Assembly: GCA_003451635.1 (NCBI GenBank)
Contig: DMAT01000257.1
Location: 1-6,815, forward strand
DNA from: Syntrophus sp. (in: bacteria)
GTDB taxonomy: Bacteria; Desulfobacterota; Syntrophia; Syntrophales; UBA8958
Length of the DNA stretch: 6,815 nucleotides
Direction: 5' to 3'
The notes below the pieces were generated by a model that was given only the letters and a program-made list of their open reading frames with translations, made no database searches and had not been told where the DNA came from. Below, piece by piece: positions 1 through 6,326 of this stretch; positions within the stretch are counted from its first letter, which is position 1, and every line of letters starts with the position of its first letter. A program made the translations under genes and the position numbers.

Positions 1-468
1 GAAGAGGGGACAGGGACTACCTTTACCCTCTATTTCCCCGTCACGAGGGAGGAACTCTCAAAAGTGAAAGATGCCGTATCATCATCAATCTACAAGGGCA
101 GAGGTGAATCAATCCTGGTAGTGGATGATGTGAGGGAGCAAAGAGAACTTGCCATGAGCATCCTGGAATGGCTCGGGTATCAGGTCGAGGTTCTTTCCAG
201 TGGCGAAGAAGCGATTGGCTACCTCAAGAGCAAAAAGGCGGATCTGGTTGTATTGGACATGATCATGGAGCCGGGAATAGACGGTCTTGAAACCTACAAG
301 AGAATACTCGAAATCAGTCCTAAACAGAAAGCCATTATTGTGAGCGGATTTTCGGAAACCGACCGGGTCAAGAAGGCGCTGGAAATTGGCGCCGGATCTT
401 TTGTCCGGAAGCCATATATCCTGGAAAAAATAGGATTAGCAGTCAGAGCGGAACTTGATAAATTATAG
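1..468 (+). CDS. Hybrid sensor histidine kinase, C-terminal part (end of ATPase domain plus receiver domain), 5' truncated by window
   Basis: Frame 1 is open from the first base, so this is the 3' end of a longer gene and the GTG at 64 is not its start. The first visible residues, EEGTGTTFTLYFP, match the G2 box and last strand of a histidine kinase HATPase_c domain. After a linker of about 22 residues comes a full receiver (REC) domain, visible residues 36-155. It has the acidic pair D42/D43 (VVDD), the expected phosphoacceptor D86 (VVLDM), the switch residue S115 (IIVSGF) and the conserved lysine K137 (VRKPY). By family knowledge, the kinase autophosphorylates on histidine and the phosphate can move to D86, either for output or as a phosphate sink. 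The sensor and dimerisation domains lie outside the window, so the stimulus is unknown. The protein ends soon after the receiver, with no HPt or DNA-binding domain. The stop is TAG at 466-468, overlapping the convergent ThDP-enzyme gene. Confidence 0.93.
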   Translation, partial: EEGTGTTFTLYFPVTREELSKVKDAVSSSIYKGRGESILVVDDVREQRELAMSILEWLGYQVEVLSSGEEAIGYLKSKKADLVVLDMIMEPGIDGLETYKRILEISPKQKAIIVSGFSETDRVKKALEIGAGSFVRKPYILEKIGLAVRAELDKL

Positions 469-2013
469 GACCATCTCAATGAGATGGGGTCCGGGCTCTT
501 CGATTGCCCGTTGCAGTTCCTCGGCGAGATCTTCGGCCATGGTTACCGATACGGCAGGCACGCCCATTCCCTGACTGACGCTAACCCAGTCGATGGCAGG
601 GTTTCCCAGATCGCTCAGTGACAGTGATTTCGGCCCCGGCGCGGTACACCCGGCCCGCATCATTTCCACCTGCAGGATGAAATAACTACGGTTCGAGCAG
701 ATCAGGGTGGTCACATTCAAGTCTTCCCTGGCCTGAGTCCATAGCCCTTGAACGGTGTACATGGCGCTGCCGTCGGCCTCGAGATTGATAACGGCACGGT
801 CGGGACAGGCTACGGCGGCTCCGGTCGCACAGGGAATGCCCTGACCTATGGCCCCCCCGGTGATGGTGATGAAACTGTGGGGTCCAACCGTTGCCGCTTG
901 CGGGTAATAGGCAAAAGCCGACGTCAGGCCCTCCTCGACAATGATGGCATGATCCGGCTGAAGCGCCGCAAGGACAGTGCAGGCCTTCTCGGCGGTCAGC
1001 TTTCCCTCGGGGACCGGGGGGCGGTCGTAAATAGAAACCATCGCCCGGAGGTCATTTCCCGCTAGCGGTGCATGCAGGGCATCGGCCAGTACTTCCAGAG
1101 CAAGGGCGGCGTCCTGGCCTTCCCCGGCGATGCGTATCTTGCGGCTGGCCGGATCCAGCAGGTAGCTTGCCCCGTTTTCATATCCGAAGAAGGCCACGGG
1201 CTCTCTCGCACCGGCCATGATCACCCCGTCGTATGTAGATAGTGCCGCTATCGCCTGTTCCGGGAAATAGGGCACCCTTGGCAGGAAAGGCAGACCGGCG
1301 CCTCGGTCCATATAGGCCGGGAATGTGACGGACATAAGATCGCACCCGGTGGCCGCTTTGATGCGGGCGGCGGCATGGAGGCCCCTTTTTCGCAGGGCCT
1401 TTCCATCCATAAGGATGACTGTTTTTCTTGCCGACTTCAGCAGCCCGACGGTTGTCTCAATACGATCAAAATCAATGGGCACACAGGATACCCGCGGCGG
1501 GGCAACCGGATCGTCGCTGCTCTGCACCCACTGGTGGTCGTGGGGAACAATAAGGCTGGCTATCTGCCCCTGGAGTGAGGCCTCAACGGCATCGGCCATA
1601 TCCTGGGAAATGTTTTCGGCGTCTCGGCTTGTACACAGCCATCCGGAGACGGTTTCTGCCAGCCCCTCGATATTCATGGCCAGGGGTGCATCCGCTTCCC
1701 GGTGCCAGGTGGCATGATCGCCGATGACGTTTACAATGGGCGTCCGGGCGCGTCGCCCATTATGAAGATTGGCGATACCGTTGGCAAGTCCCGGTCCCAG
1801 ATGGAGCAGGCACATGGCAGGATATTCCCGCATGCGGCCGTAGCCGTCCGCTGCGCCGGTGCAAACGCCTTCAAAAAGACAAAGAATCGGTCGAATGCCG
1901 GGTACGGCGTCAAACGCCATTACGATGGGCATCTCCGTGGTGCCTGCATTGGCAAAACAAACCTCGATCCCGCACGCAGCCGCCGTCTTTACGAGCACTT
2001 CCGCACCATTCAT
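463..2013 (-). CDS. Thiamine-diphosphate-dependent enzyme, benzoylformate decarboxylase / acetolactate synthase large subunit-like
   Basis: A 516-residue cytoplasmic enzyme with the three-part ThDP layout: pyrimidine-binding domain (about 1-165), central domain (about 175-320) and pyrophosphate-binding domain (about 345-516). Numbered from the ATG at 2013, E48 (LFEGVCTGAADGYGR) is the glutamate that activates ThDP. H71 (LLHLGPG) sits 23 residues later, the same spacing as E47/H70 of Pseudomonas benzoylformate decarboxylase as I recall it. The Mg/ThDP motif is degenerate: EADGS at 412-416, ending with SNRSY at 440-444 instead of GDG...NN. Members of this family are often labelled acetolactate synthase, but no small regulatory subunit lies nearby. 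Decarboxylation or carboligation of a 2-keto acid is likely; the substrate cannot be read. The start was chosen because MNGAE is the usual N-terminus and AGGAGG sits 6 nt before it. An in-frame ATG at 2049, with GGAG 7 nt upstream, would add 12 residues; a TTG at 2055 lies too close to that site. The gene is GC-richer than its neighbours. The stop is TAA at 463-465. Confidence 0.9.
   Translation of the reverse strand: MNGAEVLVKTAAACGIEVCFANAGTTEMPIVMAFDAVPGIRPILCLFEGVCTGAADGYGRMREYPAMCLLHLGPGLANGIANLHNGRRARTPIVNVIGDHATWHREADAPLAMNIEGLAETVSGWLCTSRDAENISQDMADAVEASLQGQIASLIVPHDHQWVQSSDDPVAPPRVSCVPIDFDRIETTVGLLKSARKTVILMDGKALRKRGLHAAARIKAATGCDLMSVTFPAYMDRGAGLPFLPRVPYFPEQAIAALSTYDGVIMAGAREPVAFFGYENGASYLLDPASRKIRIAGEGQDAALALEVLADALHAPLAGNDLRAMVSIYDRPPVPEGKLTAEKACTVLAALQPDHAIIVEEGLTSAFAYYPQAATVGPHSFITITGGAIGQGIPCATGAAVACPDRAVINLEADGSAMYTVQGLWTQAREDLNVTTLICSNRSYFILQVEMMRAGCTAPGPKSLSLSDLGNPAIDWVSVSQGMGVPAVSVTMAEDLAEELQRAIEEPGPHLIEMVL
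468..492. other. Inverted repeat at the convergent gene junction (possible weak terminator)
   Basis: CCATCTCA (471-478) and TGAGATGG (480-487) pair perfectly around one central base; in practice this gives a 7-bp stem with a 3-nt loop. GGA (468-470) can pair with TCC (490-492) past a 2-nt GG bulge. The structure begins at the last base of the kinase stop codon and lies within the last codons of the ThDP gene. It could stop or protect transcripts from either side, but neither strand shows a U-tract after it. A chance palindrome in coding sequence is the alternative. Confidence 0.35.
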
Positions 2014-2025
2014 GGTTGTCCTCCT
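2014..2025 (-). promoter_or_regulatory. Strong ribosome binding site deciding the ThDP-enzyme start
   Basis: On the minus strand the sequence GAGGAGGACAACC precedes the ATG at 2013. A complete AGGAGG therefore sits 6 nt from the start, close to ideal. It lies inside the reading frame of any longer form, which supports 2013 as the main start. The rival site (GGAG 7 nt before the ATG at 2049) is shorter. Confidence 0.7.
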
Positions 2026-2147
2026 CTCCACCATTTCTATGGGGGTCATAGCCAATCTCCTTCATAATTATGAGGTGATCTTGAATCCATTGAATCTGTT
2101 GCCAAAGAAGTAGATCAGTGTCAATGTTAATTTATCCAACCTGACAT

Positions 2148-4061
2148 TCAGTCTCCATCAGAGGGTGGGGAAACAACCCCCGTATCCGCTCCTTTATTTC
2201 GTACCAGGCGGGCGATTCTCGATTCCTCAACGCCTGCCTGGCGCAGGTCGTCAACTTCGGCGCCTCCCCGTTCATACATCTTGCAAAGAATTAACCGCAA
2301 ATACTGCTGCCATCCGTCACCGATATTGTTGAGTGGATCAGTCCCCCATTTTTTGCGGGGATAGGGAATAATTGATGCGAGGAATGCCGATTCCACCGGT
2401 GTTAGCTCTGCCGGAGATTTCTTGAAGTAGTATTGCGCCGCCGGGCCGATGCCATAAATACCGTCACCCCACTCAATGATATTCAGATAAATTTCCATGA
2501 TCCGTTCTTTAGAAAGGGTTTGCTCTAAAGCCATCGTAATAAATGACTCTTCAAACTTTCTGCTGAAGGTTCTTTCGGGTCTCAAATAGAGATTCTTGGC
2601 GAGCTGCATTGTAATCGTGCTTGCCCCCCTTACAACTCGACCTGCCTTGAGATTTTCCACAAAAGAATCTCTGATAGGCAAGGTACTGAATCCTCTGTGT
2701 TTGAAGAAACCGCCGTCTTCGGAAGTTATGACGGCAGGGACCACGGATTGAGGCATCCTGCTCAGCGGGATATAATCCGGATTATTTTCGCCGACGATAA
2801 AGGATACCCGTTTTCTGTCCGGCCGGCGGACGGTGTGCAGAAAAGGTGAATTGAGGGCCTTGATATTAATTTTCGTACTGAGGAAGAGCACCTTGATGGG
2901 CTCGTACTTCCCGTCAAAATTATACTTGAGGCTTTGCGGATCTTCCATATCCATGAAAAAATGGAATTTGCCGCTCAGATTCCCCTTTACTTTCAATCCG
3001 GGTAAATCCGGATAAAATTGCACCGGGATGGCGTCTATAGCTTTCCCAATCGAGAAATCAGGAAAATTCAGAAGCAAATCTATTTGGGGCCTCCTCTTGT
3101 TTGTGGCCCGCCCATTGATGGAAACTGGTTGCCCGCCAATGGTAATTTCACCATTTTGGATATCTGTCTGATCTTTATCGATTGTCCCCCTGGCATCAAA
3201 CTTAACAAGGGTATCTTTTTTTAAGAAATCAGGGAACAGGACCTTTTTCTTTTCATGAACTGAAAAGATGCCGGACAAAGCAAAGGATACGGGTCCGTTT
3301 TTATCCGGGGTTCCCTTCGCGTCAGCAGTTATATAAATATCATCAAGAGGAACGCTGCTGCCAAGAAAAGGGGAGAGCAGGGCAAGACGAAAAGACTCGG
3401 CCTTGGCTTCAAACTCACCTGATTTTCTTTGAAAAGAAACATTGAGGCGTTCATCACCATCGCCCACCAGCTCGAAATAGCCTTGGCCGTCGTTTGGACT
3501 GGTCCGGATCACCATCTTTGTATAGGATTGTTTTACTTCACGTTTATCTGTACGAAAAAATAGCGTGAGGTTATTCACGGTCAGTTTAAGCGAACGGTTT
3601 TCAGTTGCGGAAGCTGTGGCTTGCGATCCGGGGGGATGCAGAGCCCCGGATAAATCCCAACCATCAGCATCCTGATGATAAAAAAATACTTCGAGATTGT
3701 TTGCCTCCACGCTGCTCACAGCTTTGGGAGAGAGTTTACCGGACAGAAGATAGTTCAGGGGACTGATTCGGGCCGTAATATCCGCTGCTTTAAGCCATAA
3801 GCGATTATCGGTCCTGAAAATGCTGATGTCCGATGCCCTGATGCCGAAAGGAAAGACATAGTGCAACCCCCCGATTGTGCACGGCAGTCCATATCTCTGT
3901 TGAACATGAATAATGAGATCAGGGGACTTTTGGCTTACATACCTGTCAAGCGCCCACGTGGAATAAATCAACCCTCCCAGGACCAGAATCCCGGCAAACA
4001 AGAGGAGTGGTTTTATGAAGCGCCGGACGTGACTCCATGACGCTCTTAAAATGCCGGCCAT
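2148..4061 (-). CDS. Membrane-anchored peptidoglycan glycosyltransferase (GT51) with AsmA-like N-terminal region, no transpeptidase domain
   Basis: A 637-residue protein that should polymerise lipid II into glycan strands on the periplasmic face. A basic cytoplasmic tail (R6, R13, R14, K17) leads into one membrane helix at about 18-36. Residues about 40-400 are beta-rich and AsmA-like, with a FPFGIRASDISIF strand at 70-82, an ISPLNYLLSGK segment at 99-109 and DGWDLS at 133-138. The C-terminal GT51 domain (about 425-590) has all the main motifs: SEDGGFFKHRGF (447-458, catalytic E448), RGASTITMQLAKN (478-490), RKFEE (501-505, second glutamate E505) and KERIMEIYLN (518-527). Single-domain MtgA proteins are about 240 residues, so the N-terminal region is a large addition. 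No penicillin-binding transpeptidase motifs follow; the tail is short and low in complexity. The ATG at 4061 has GAAGG about 9 nt upstream. The AsmA-like call rests on sequence style, while the GT51 call is firm. Confidence 0.92.
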   Translation of the reverse strand: MAGILRASWSHVRRFIKPLLLFAGILVLGGLIYSTWALDRYVSQKSPDLIIHVQQRYGLPCTIGGLHYVFPFGIRASDISIFRTDNRLWLKAADITARISPLNYLLSGKLSPKAVSSVEANNLEVFFYHQDADGWDLSGALHPPGSQATASATENRSLKLTVNNLTLFFRTDKREVKQSYTKMVIRTSPNDGQGYFELVGDGDERLNVSFQRKSGEFEAKAESFRLALLSPFLGSSVPLDDIYITADAKGTPDKNGPVSFALSGIFSVHEKKKVLFPDFLKKDTLVKFDARGTIDKDQTDIQNGEITIGGQPVSINGRATNKRRPQIDLLLNFPDFSIGKAIDAIPVQFYPDLPGLKVKGNLSGKFHFFMDMEDPQSLKYNFDGKYEPIKVLFLSTKINIKALNSPFLHTVRRPDRKRVSFIVGENNPDYIPLSRMPQSVVPAVITSEDGGFFKHRGFSTLPIRDSFVENLKAGRVVRGASTITMQLAKNLYLRPERTFSRKFEESFITMALEQTLSKERIMEIYLNIIEWGDGIYGIGPAAQYYFKKSPAELTPVESAFLASIIPYPRKKWGTDPLNNIGDGWQQYLRLILCKMYERGGAEVDDLRQAGVEESRIARLVRNKGADTGVVSPPSDGD

Positions 4062-4098
4062 GAAAAGCTACCTTCAAAAAGTCATATGATGGAATATC

Positions 4099-4126
4099 CT
4101 TATCCCATTCCGCTGAAGACGGTCAA
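4099..4126 (-). promoter_or_regulatory. Alternative, weaker promoter candidate for the GT51 gene
   Basis: On the minus strand TTGACC (4126-4121) is spaced 16 bp from GATAAG (4104-4099). It is nearer the gene than the 4237-4265 candidate but has a poorer -10 box. It could be a second start site or chance. Confidence 0.2.
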
Positions 4127-4236
4127 TGGAAATCCCAATAATCGTGTCGTAATACGGAATGATGCCGTGTTATTCTTTCAGGTGATCAGCTTCCCGGAGA
4201 TGAGCAAGATAAGTCATTGATAATGTTACATAAGTC

Positions 4237-4265
4237 TCTATAGCAGCCAGGAACAGGGATGTCAA
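4237..4265 (-). promoter_or_regulatory. Candidate sigma70-type promoter for the GT51 gene
   Basis: On the minus strand a perfect TTGACA (4265-4260) is followed after exactly 17 bp by TATAGA (4242-4237), a 4/6 match to the -10 consensus. Transcription would start near 4230 and leave an untranslated leader of about 170 nt before the ATG at 4061. This is the best -35/-10 pair I see in the gap. Confidence 0.4.
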
Positions 4266-4332
4266 TTTTAGCCGAATGATATCGCATAGTTGAATGTGAT
4301 TAGGCTCTAATCTTTTTCAGGTCGACTCCTTT

Positions 4333-4386
4333 TTACGCCATAATCATCAGGAATTATTCTTTGATTTTATGATGATTATGGCGTAA
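4333..4386. repeat. Perfect 17-bp inverted repeat with 20-nt AT-rich loop
   Basis: TTACGCCATAATCATCA (4333-4349) and its exact reverse complement (4370-4386) flank a 20-nt loop. The repeat lies in the 397-bp gap between the 549-residue gene and the GT51 gene, 72 bp past the former's stop. As RNA it forms a long stable hairpin on either strand. Neither side has a proper run of U: the plus strand continues TTTATG and the minus strand AAAGGAG. A classical intrinsic terminator is therefore doubtful, though it could still end or protect the 549-residue gene's transcript. A dispersed palindromic repeat or a protein-binding site are other possibilities. The rest of the gap (4062-4458) holds the two promoter candidates and nothing else I can support. 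Confidence 0.6.
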
Positions 4387-4458
4387 TTTATGATAGATGA
4401 GTGTAATATTTCCCGCCCAGTTATCTGGAACGAATGTTAGGCCAATTCGCGATCATCT

Positions 4459-6108
4459 TTAGTAATTGTTTTGATCCATGTTTCGTAACAGCATTAGAAC
4501 TAAAATCGCAACTATTGAAACAGAGACGCCGATGAGCAAAAGAGAGAATTCTTCATTAACTGTTGGACGAGGTAATTTCAATACCTTCCAAAGAGGCTTT
4601 AACACATGTTCTGCAATAGGGGGAACAGCGATTAATCCAAACAGGATACTTAACGCTCTTCCAATTTTTGCACTTAAGCGTGACTCTCTTAATGAAGCGT
4701 ATGTTCCCCTGATTTCAAGAGAGTCACGGATTCGAGAACGAATAGCCTCTAATCCCATAGCATTCCAGCCACGTTCTAGCAAATGTATAATTTCACCAAA
4801 GGGGCTTGCCTCCGCCATTTCCTGCTCAAGTTTCAATAAATCCTGTCGGGCTGACAGTATTTCATCTTCTCTAGCATAGGTACTTACACGCTGAAGGAGT
4901 GCCCTGTGAAGCATATAGCCATATTCGAGCAGTTCCACTATGGATTGGTGTTCGTAGATCAAATGCCCTCGATTTGCATCCGCAAAAGGTTCTTGCTGCC
5001 GCAGGCCACTCAATGACCACACCCAAAGTGAGAGAGAACTAGAAATGTAGCAGGAAAAGTCCTGGAAGATCCGATTGTCGGCAGGCAAATGGCTATATTC
5101 TAAAGATGGGTTGGTAGCGTCAGATCTTAGCATGATGGACCTAAAAGCTACGGCATGTGCATCCTCGTTATCTTCTGCTGTCTCCCGTTGGTCTTGGAAC
5201 CTTATTAGATGTATATGTGGTCTTCCAGACCAGAAACCTCCAATCTCCGGAATCCTTTGTTGGCCATAAAACAGAAATCTCCATCCTTTACGAGGCCGCC
5301 CCATAATGTATGCGACTGTGTGGAAAATGGTAAGAGCTAAAGAACTCAGCTGCTCGGAATGTTCTGGATCGTCAGAACTGCTGAGCGGTGCTAGATCGAA
5401 ACTAAAATCTCCTCCATCTTCAGTTGATGTCCTTTGTGCGACAGCTAAGTCATGACCGCGCTCTAAACGTAGTAATGCAGCCCTCTGGTGGAATTTCCAC
5501 TTACGCCCCGAATGATACCAGGCTCGACTAGCAAGTTTCGAAAGAGCTGGAGGCACATGTATACTATCAAATGGTTCCTGAAATAAATTGACAGCGCCTG
5601 TAATGAAATCACTCAGATTAACGTCGTGGTCCGGAGAGATGGTCCTGAACTCCAAAATGACTACTCCAGATTCGAATATAACTATAGTCGGATATAGTCG
5701 GATATATTTGCACTCGTCATCTCTGGTAAGATTACATTGACCAAGAAACAGCCTGACGTAAGGATGAGGTAGAGTCATTGCTGTGCCAAATAAACGTAGT
5801 TCACTTAACCTGAAGTGGCAGGCTTGCCACCAAGCTTCTTCAGCAAAATCGGAAAGTTCAGGAACATCATCTCCAGGCTCAAGAGTGAAAGTGAACTTTC
5901 CATGGTTGCCACCTGGAGCCGAGTTGATGATAGTATGACCCTTTCCGACGCCTTCCTTTACTCTCCAGACAGTCATTCCATCGCGATGCAATGCTAGATA
6001 TGCCATTCCTGATTCAACTGAATGATCGGCAAGATACACGAGATCTACTTCATCTGTCTCGATGTAAGAAGTATAAGTATGCCAGATTTCCCATTCGTAT
6101 AACTGCAT
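4459..6108 (-). CDS. Unknown 549-residue protein with two C-terminal transmembrane helices (CorA-like topology)
   Basis: I do not recognise a family. There is no signal peptide. Residues 1-380 look like a soluble, mixed alpha/beta region, with beta-like stretches at 134-155 (KYIRLYPTIVIF, then VVILEFRTI) and 276-303. Residues about 385-480 are strongly helical and charged, with likely coiled-coil stretches (EDEILSARQDLLKLEQEMAE at 414-433). Two hydrophobic helices follow at about 484-503 and 520-541, joined by a short, partly basic loop, and the tail is LRNMDQNNY. A large soluble N-terminal domain, a long helix and a terminal helix pair recall CorA-type channels, but the GMN signature between the helices is absent. 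Ion transport is thus only a topological suggestion; a membrane-tethered sensor or effector fits as well. The ATG at 6108 has only a weak GGA about 10 nt upstream. A 10-bp tandem repeat lies inside the gene (5683-5702). Flanking gaps of 397 and 218 bp suggest a single-gene transcript. Confidence 0.8.
   Translation of the reverse strand: MQLYEWEIWHTYTSYIETDEVDLVYLADHSVESGMAYLALHRDGMTVWRVKEGVGKGHTIINSAPGGNHGKFTFTLEPGDDVPELSDFAEEAWWQACHFRLSELRLFGTAMTLPHPYVRLFLGQCNLTRDDECKYIRLYPTIVIFESGVVILEFRTISPDHDVNLSDFITGAVNLFQEPFDSIHVPPALSKLASRAWYHSGRKWKFHQRAALLRLERGHDLAVAQRTSTEDGGDFSFDLAPLSSSDDPEHSEQLSSLALTIFHTVAYIMGRPRKGWRFLFYGQQRIPEIGGFWSGRPHIHLIRFQDQRETAEDNEDAHAVAFRSIMLRSDATNPSLEYSHLPADNRIFQDFSCYISSSLSLWVWSLSGLRQQEPFADANRGHLIYEHQSIVELLEYGYMLHRALLQRVSTYAREDEILSARQDLLKLEQEMAEASPFGEIIHLLERGWNAMGLEAIRSRIRDSLEIRGTYASLRESRLSAKIGRALSILFGLIAVPPIAEHVLKPLWKVLKLPRPTVNEEFSLLLIGVSVSIVAILVLMLLRNMDQNNY
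5683..5706. repeat. 10-bp tandem repeat inside the 549-residue gene
   Basis: TATAGTCGGA occurs twice in direct succession (5683-5692, 5693-5702), followed by a partial third copy TATA (5703-5706). On the coding strand the two copies are read in different frames and contribute to residues 135-142 (YIRLYPTI). Since 10 is not a multiple of three, gain or loss of a unit would shift the reading frame. Confidence 0.75.
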
Positions 6109-6190
6109 TTTTTAACGATCCAGAATAAATTCCTGTTTAGCGTAATGTTTATATTGATCCTTATCATAACCCAAACGAGGTAGAAATTGC

Positions 6191-6220
6191 GGTATAGGAC
6201 GCCGGAGAACATAGTCTCAA
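6191..6220 (-). promoter_or_regulatory. Weak promoter candidate for the 549-residue gene
   Basis: On the minus strand TTGAGA (6220-6215, 5/6 to consensus) is spaced 18 bp from TATACC (6196-6191, 4/6). Transcription would start near 6184, about 75 nt before the ATG at 6108. The surrounding gap is AT-rich, so chance matches are likely. Confidence 0.22.
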
Positions 6221-6326
6221 TTTGGCAAAAATGACTAAAATATCATATTGTTAGTCCGTCATGCTATTTTTATAATGGTGTCTTATTCGGATCGGTATAA
6301 TCCTCCGTTCGTTCGCAAGCAACGGG

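Noticed and set aside
64..468. Stand-alone response regulator starting at GTG 64
   Set aside because: The frame is open to base 1, and the upstream residues EEGTGTTFTLYFP are the end of a histidine kinase ATPase domain, so this is a hybrid kinase fragment.
748..1065. Plus-strand frame of 105 codons, and others at 1325-1717 and 1702-2067
   Set aside because: They lie antisense within the well-supported ThDP-enzyme gene; their composition (many G, R, S and odd residues) fits a shadow of GC-rich coding sequence.
2063..2124. Promoter for the ThDP gene from TTGACA on the minus strand (2124-2119), and the palindrome CATAATTATG (2063-2072) as operator
   Set aside because: No acceptable -10 box lies 16-18 bp after the TTGACA, and a 10-bp AT palindrome is common by chance.
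4404..4450. Integron attC-like half site: minus strand GCCTAAC followed by ATTCGTT shortly after the 549-residue gene stop
   Set aside because: It fits the RYYYAAC core, but I found no matching GTTRRRY partner within a normal attC length on that strand, and no integrase is present. One 7-bp core match is not enough.
4478..4879. Plus-strand frame of 133 codons inside the 549-residue gene
   Set aside because: It is antisense to a longer frame with coherent helices and membrane segments, and shows no domain signature of its own.
6306..6326. Hairpin CCGTT...AACGG just past the right-hand gene's stop as terminator
   Set aside because: The stem is only 5 bp around an 11-nt loop, and no U-tract follows on the minus strand.
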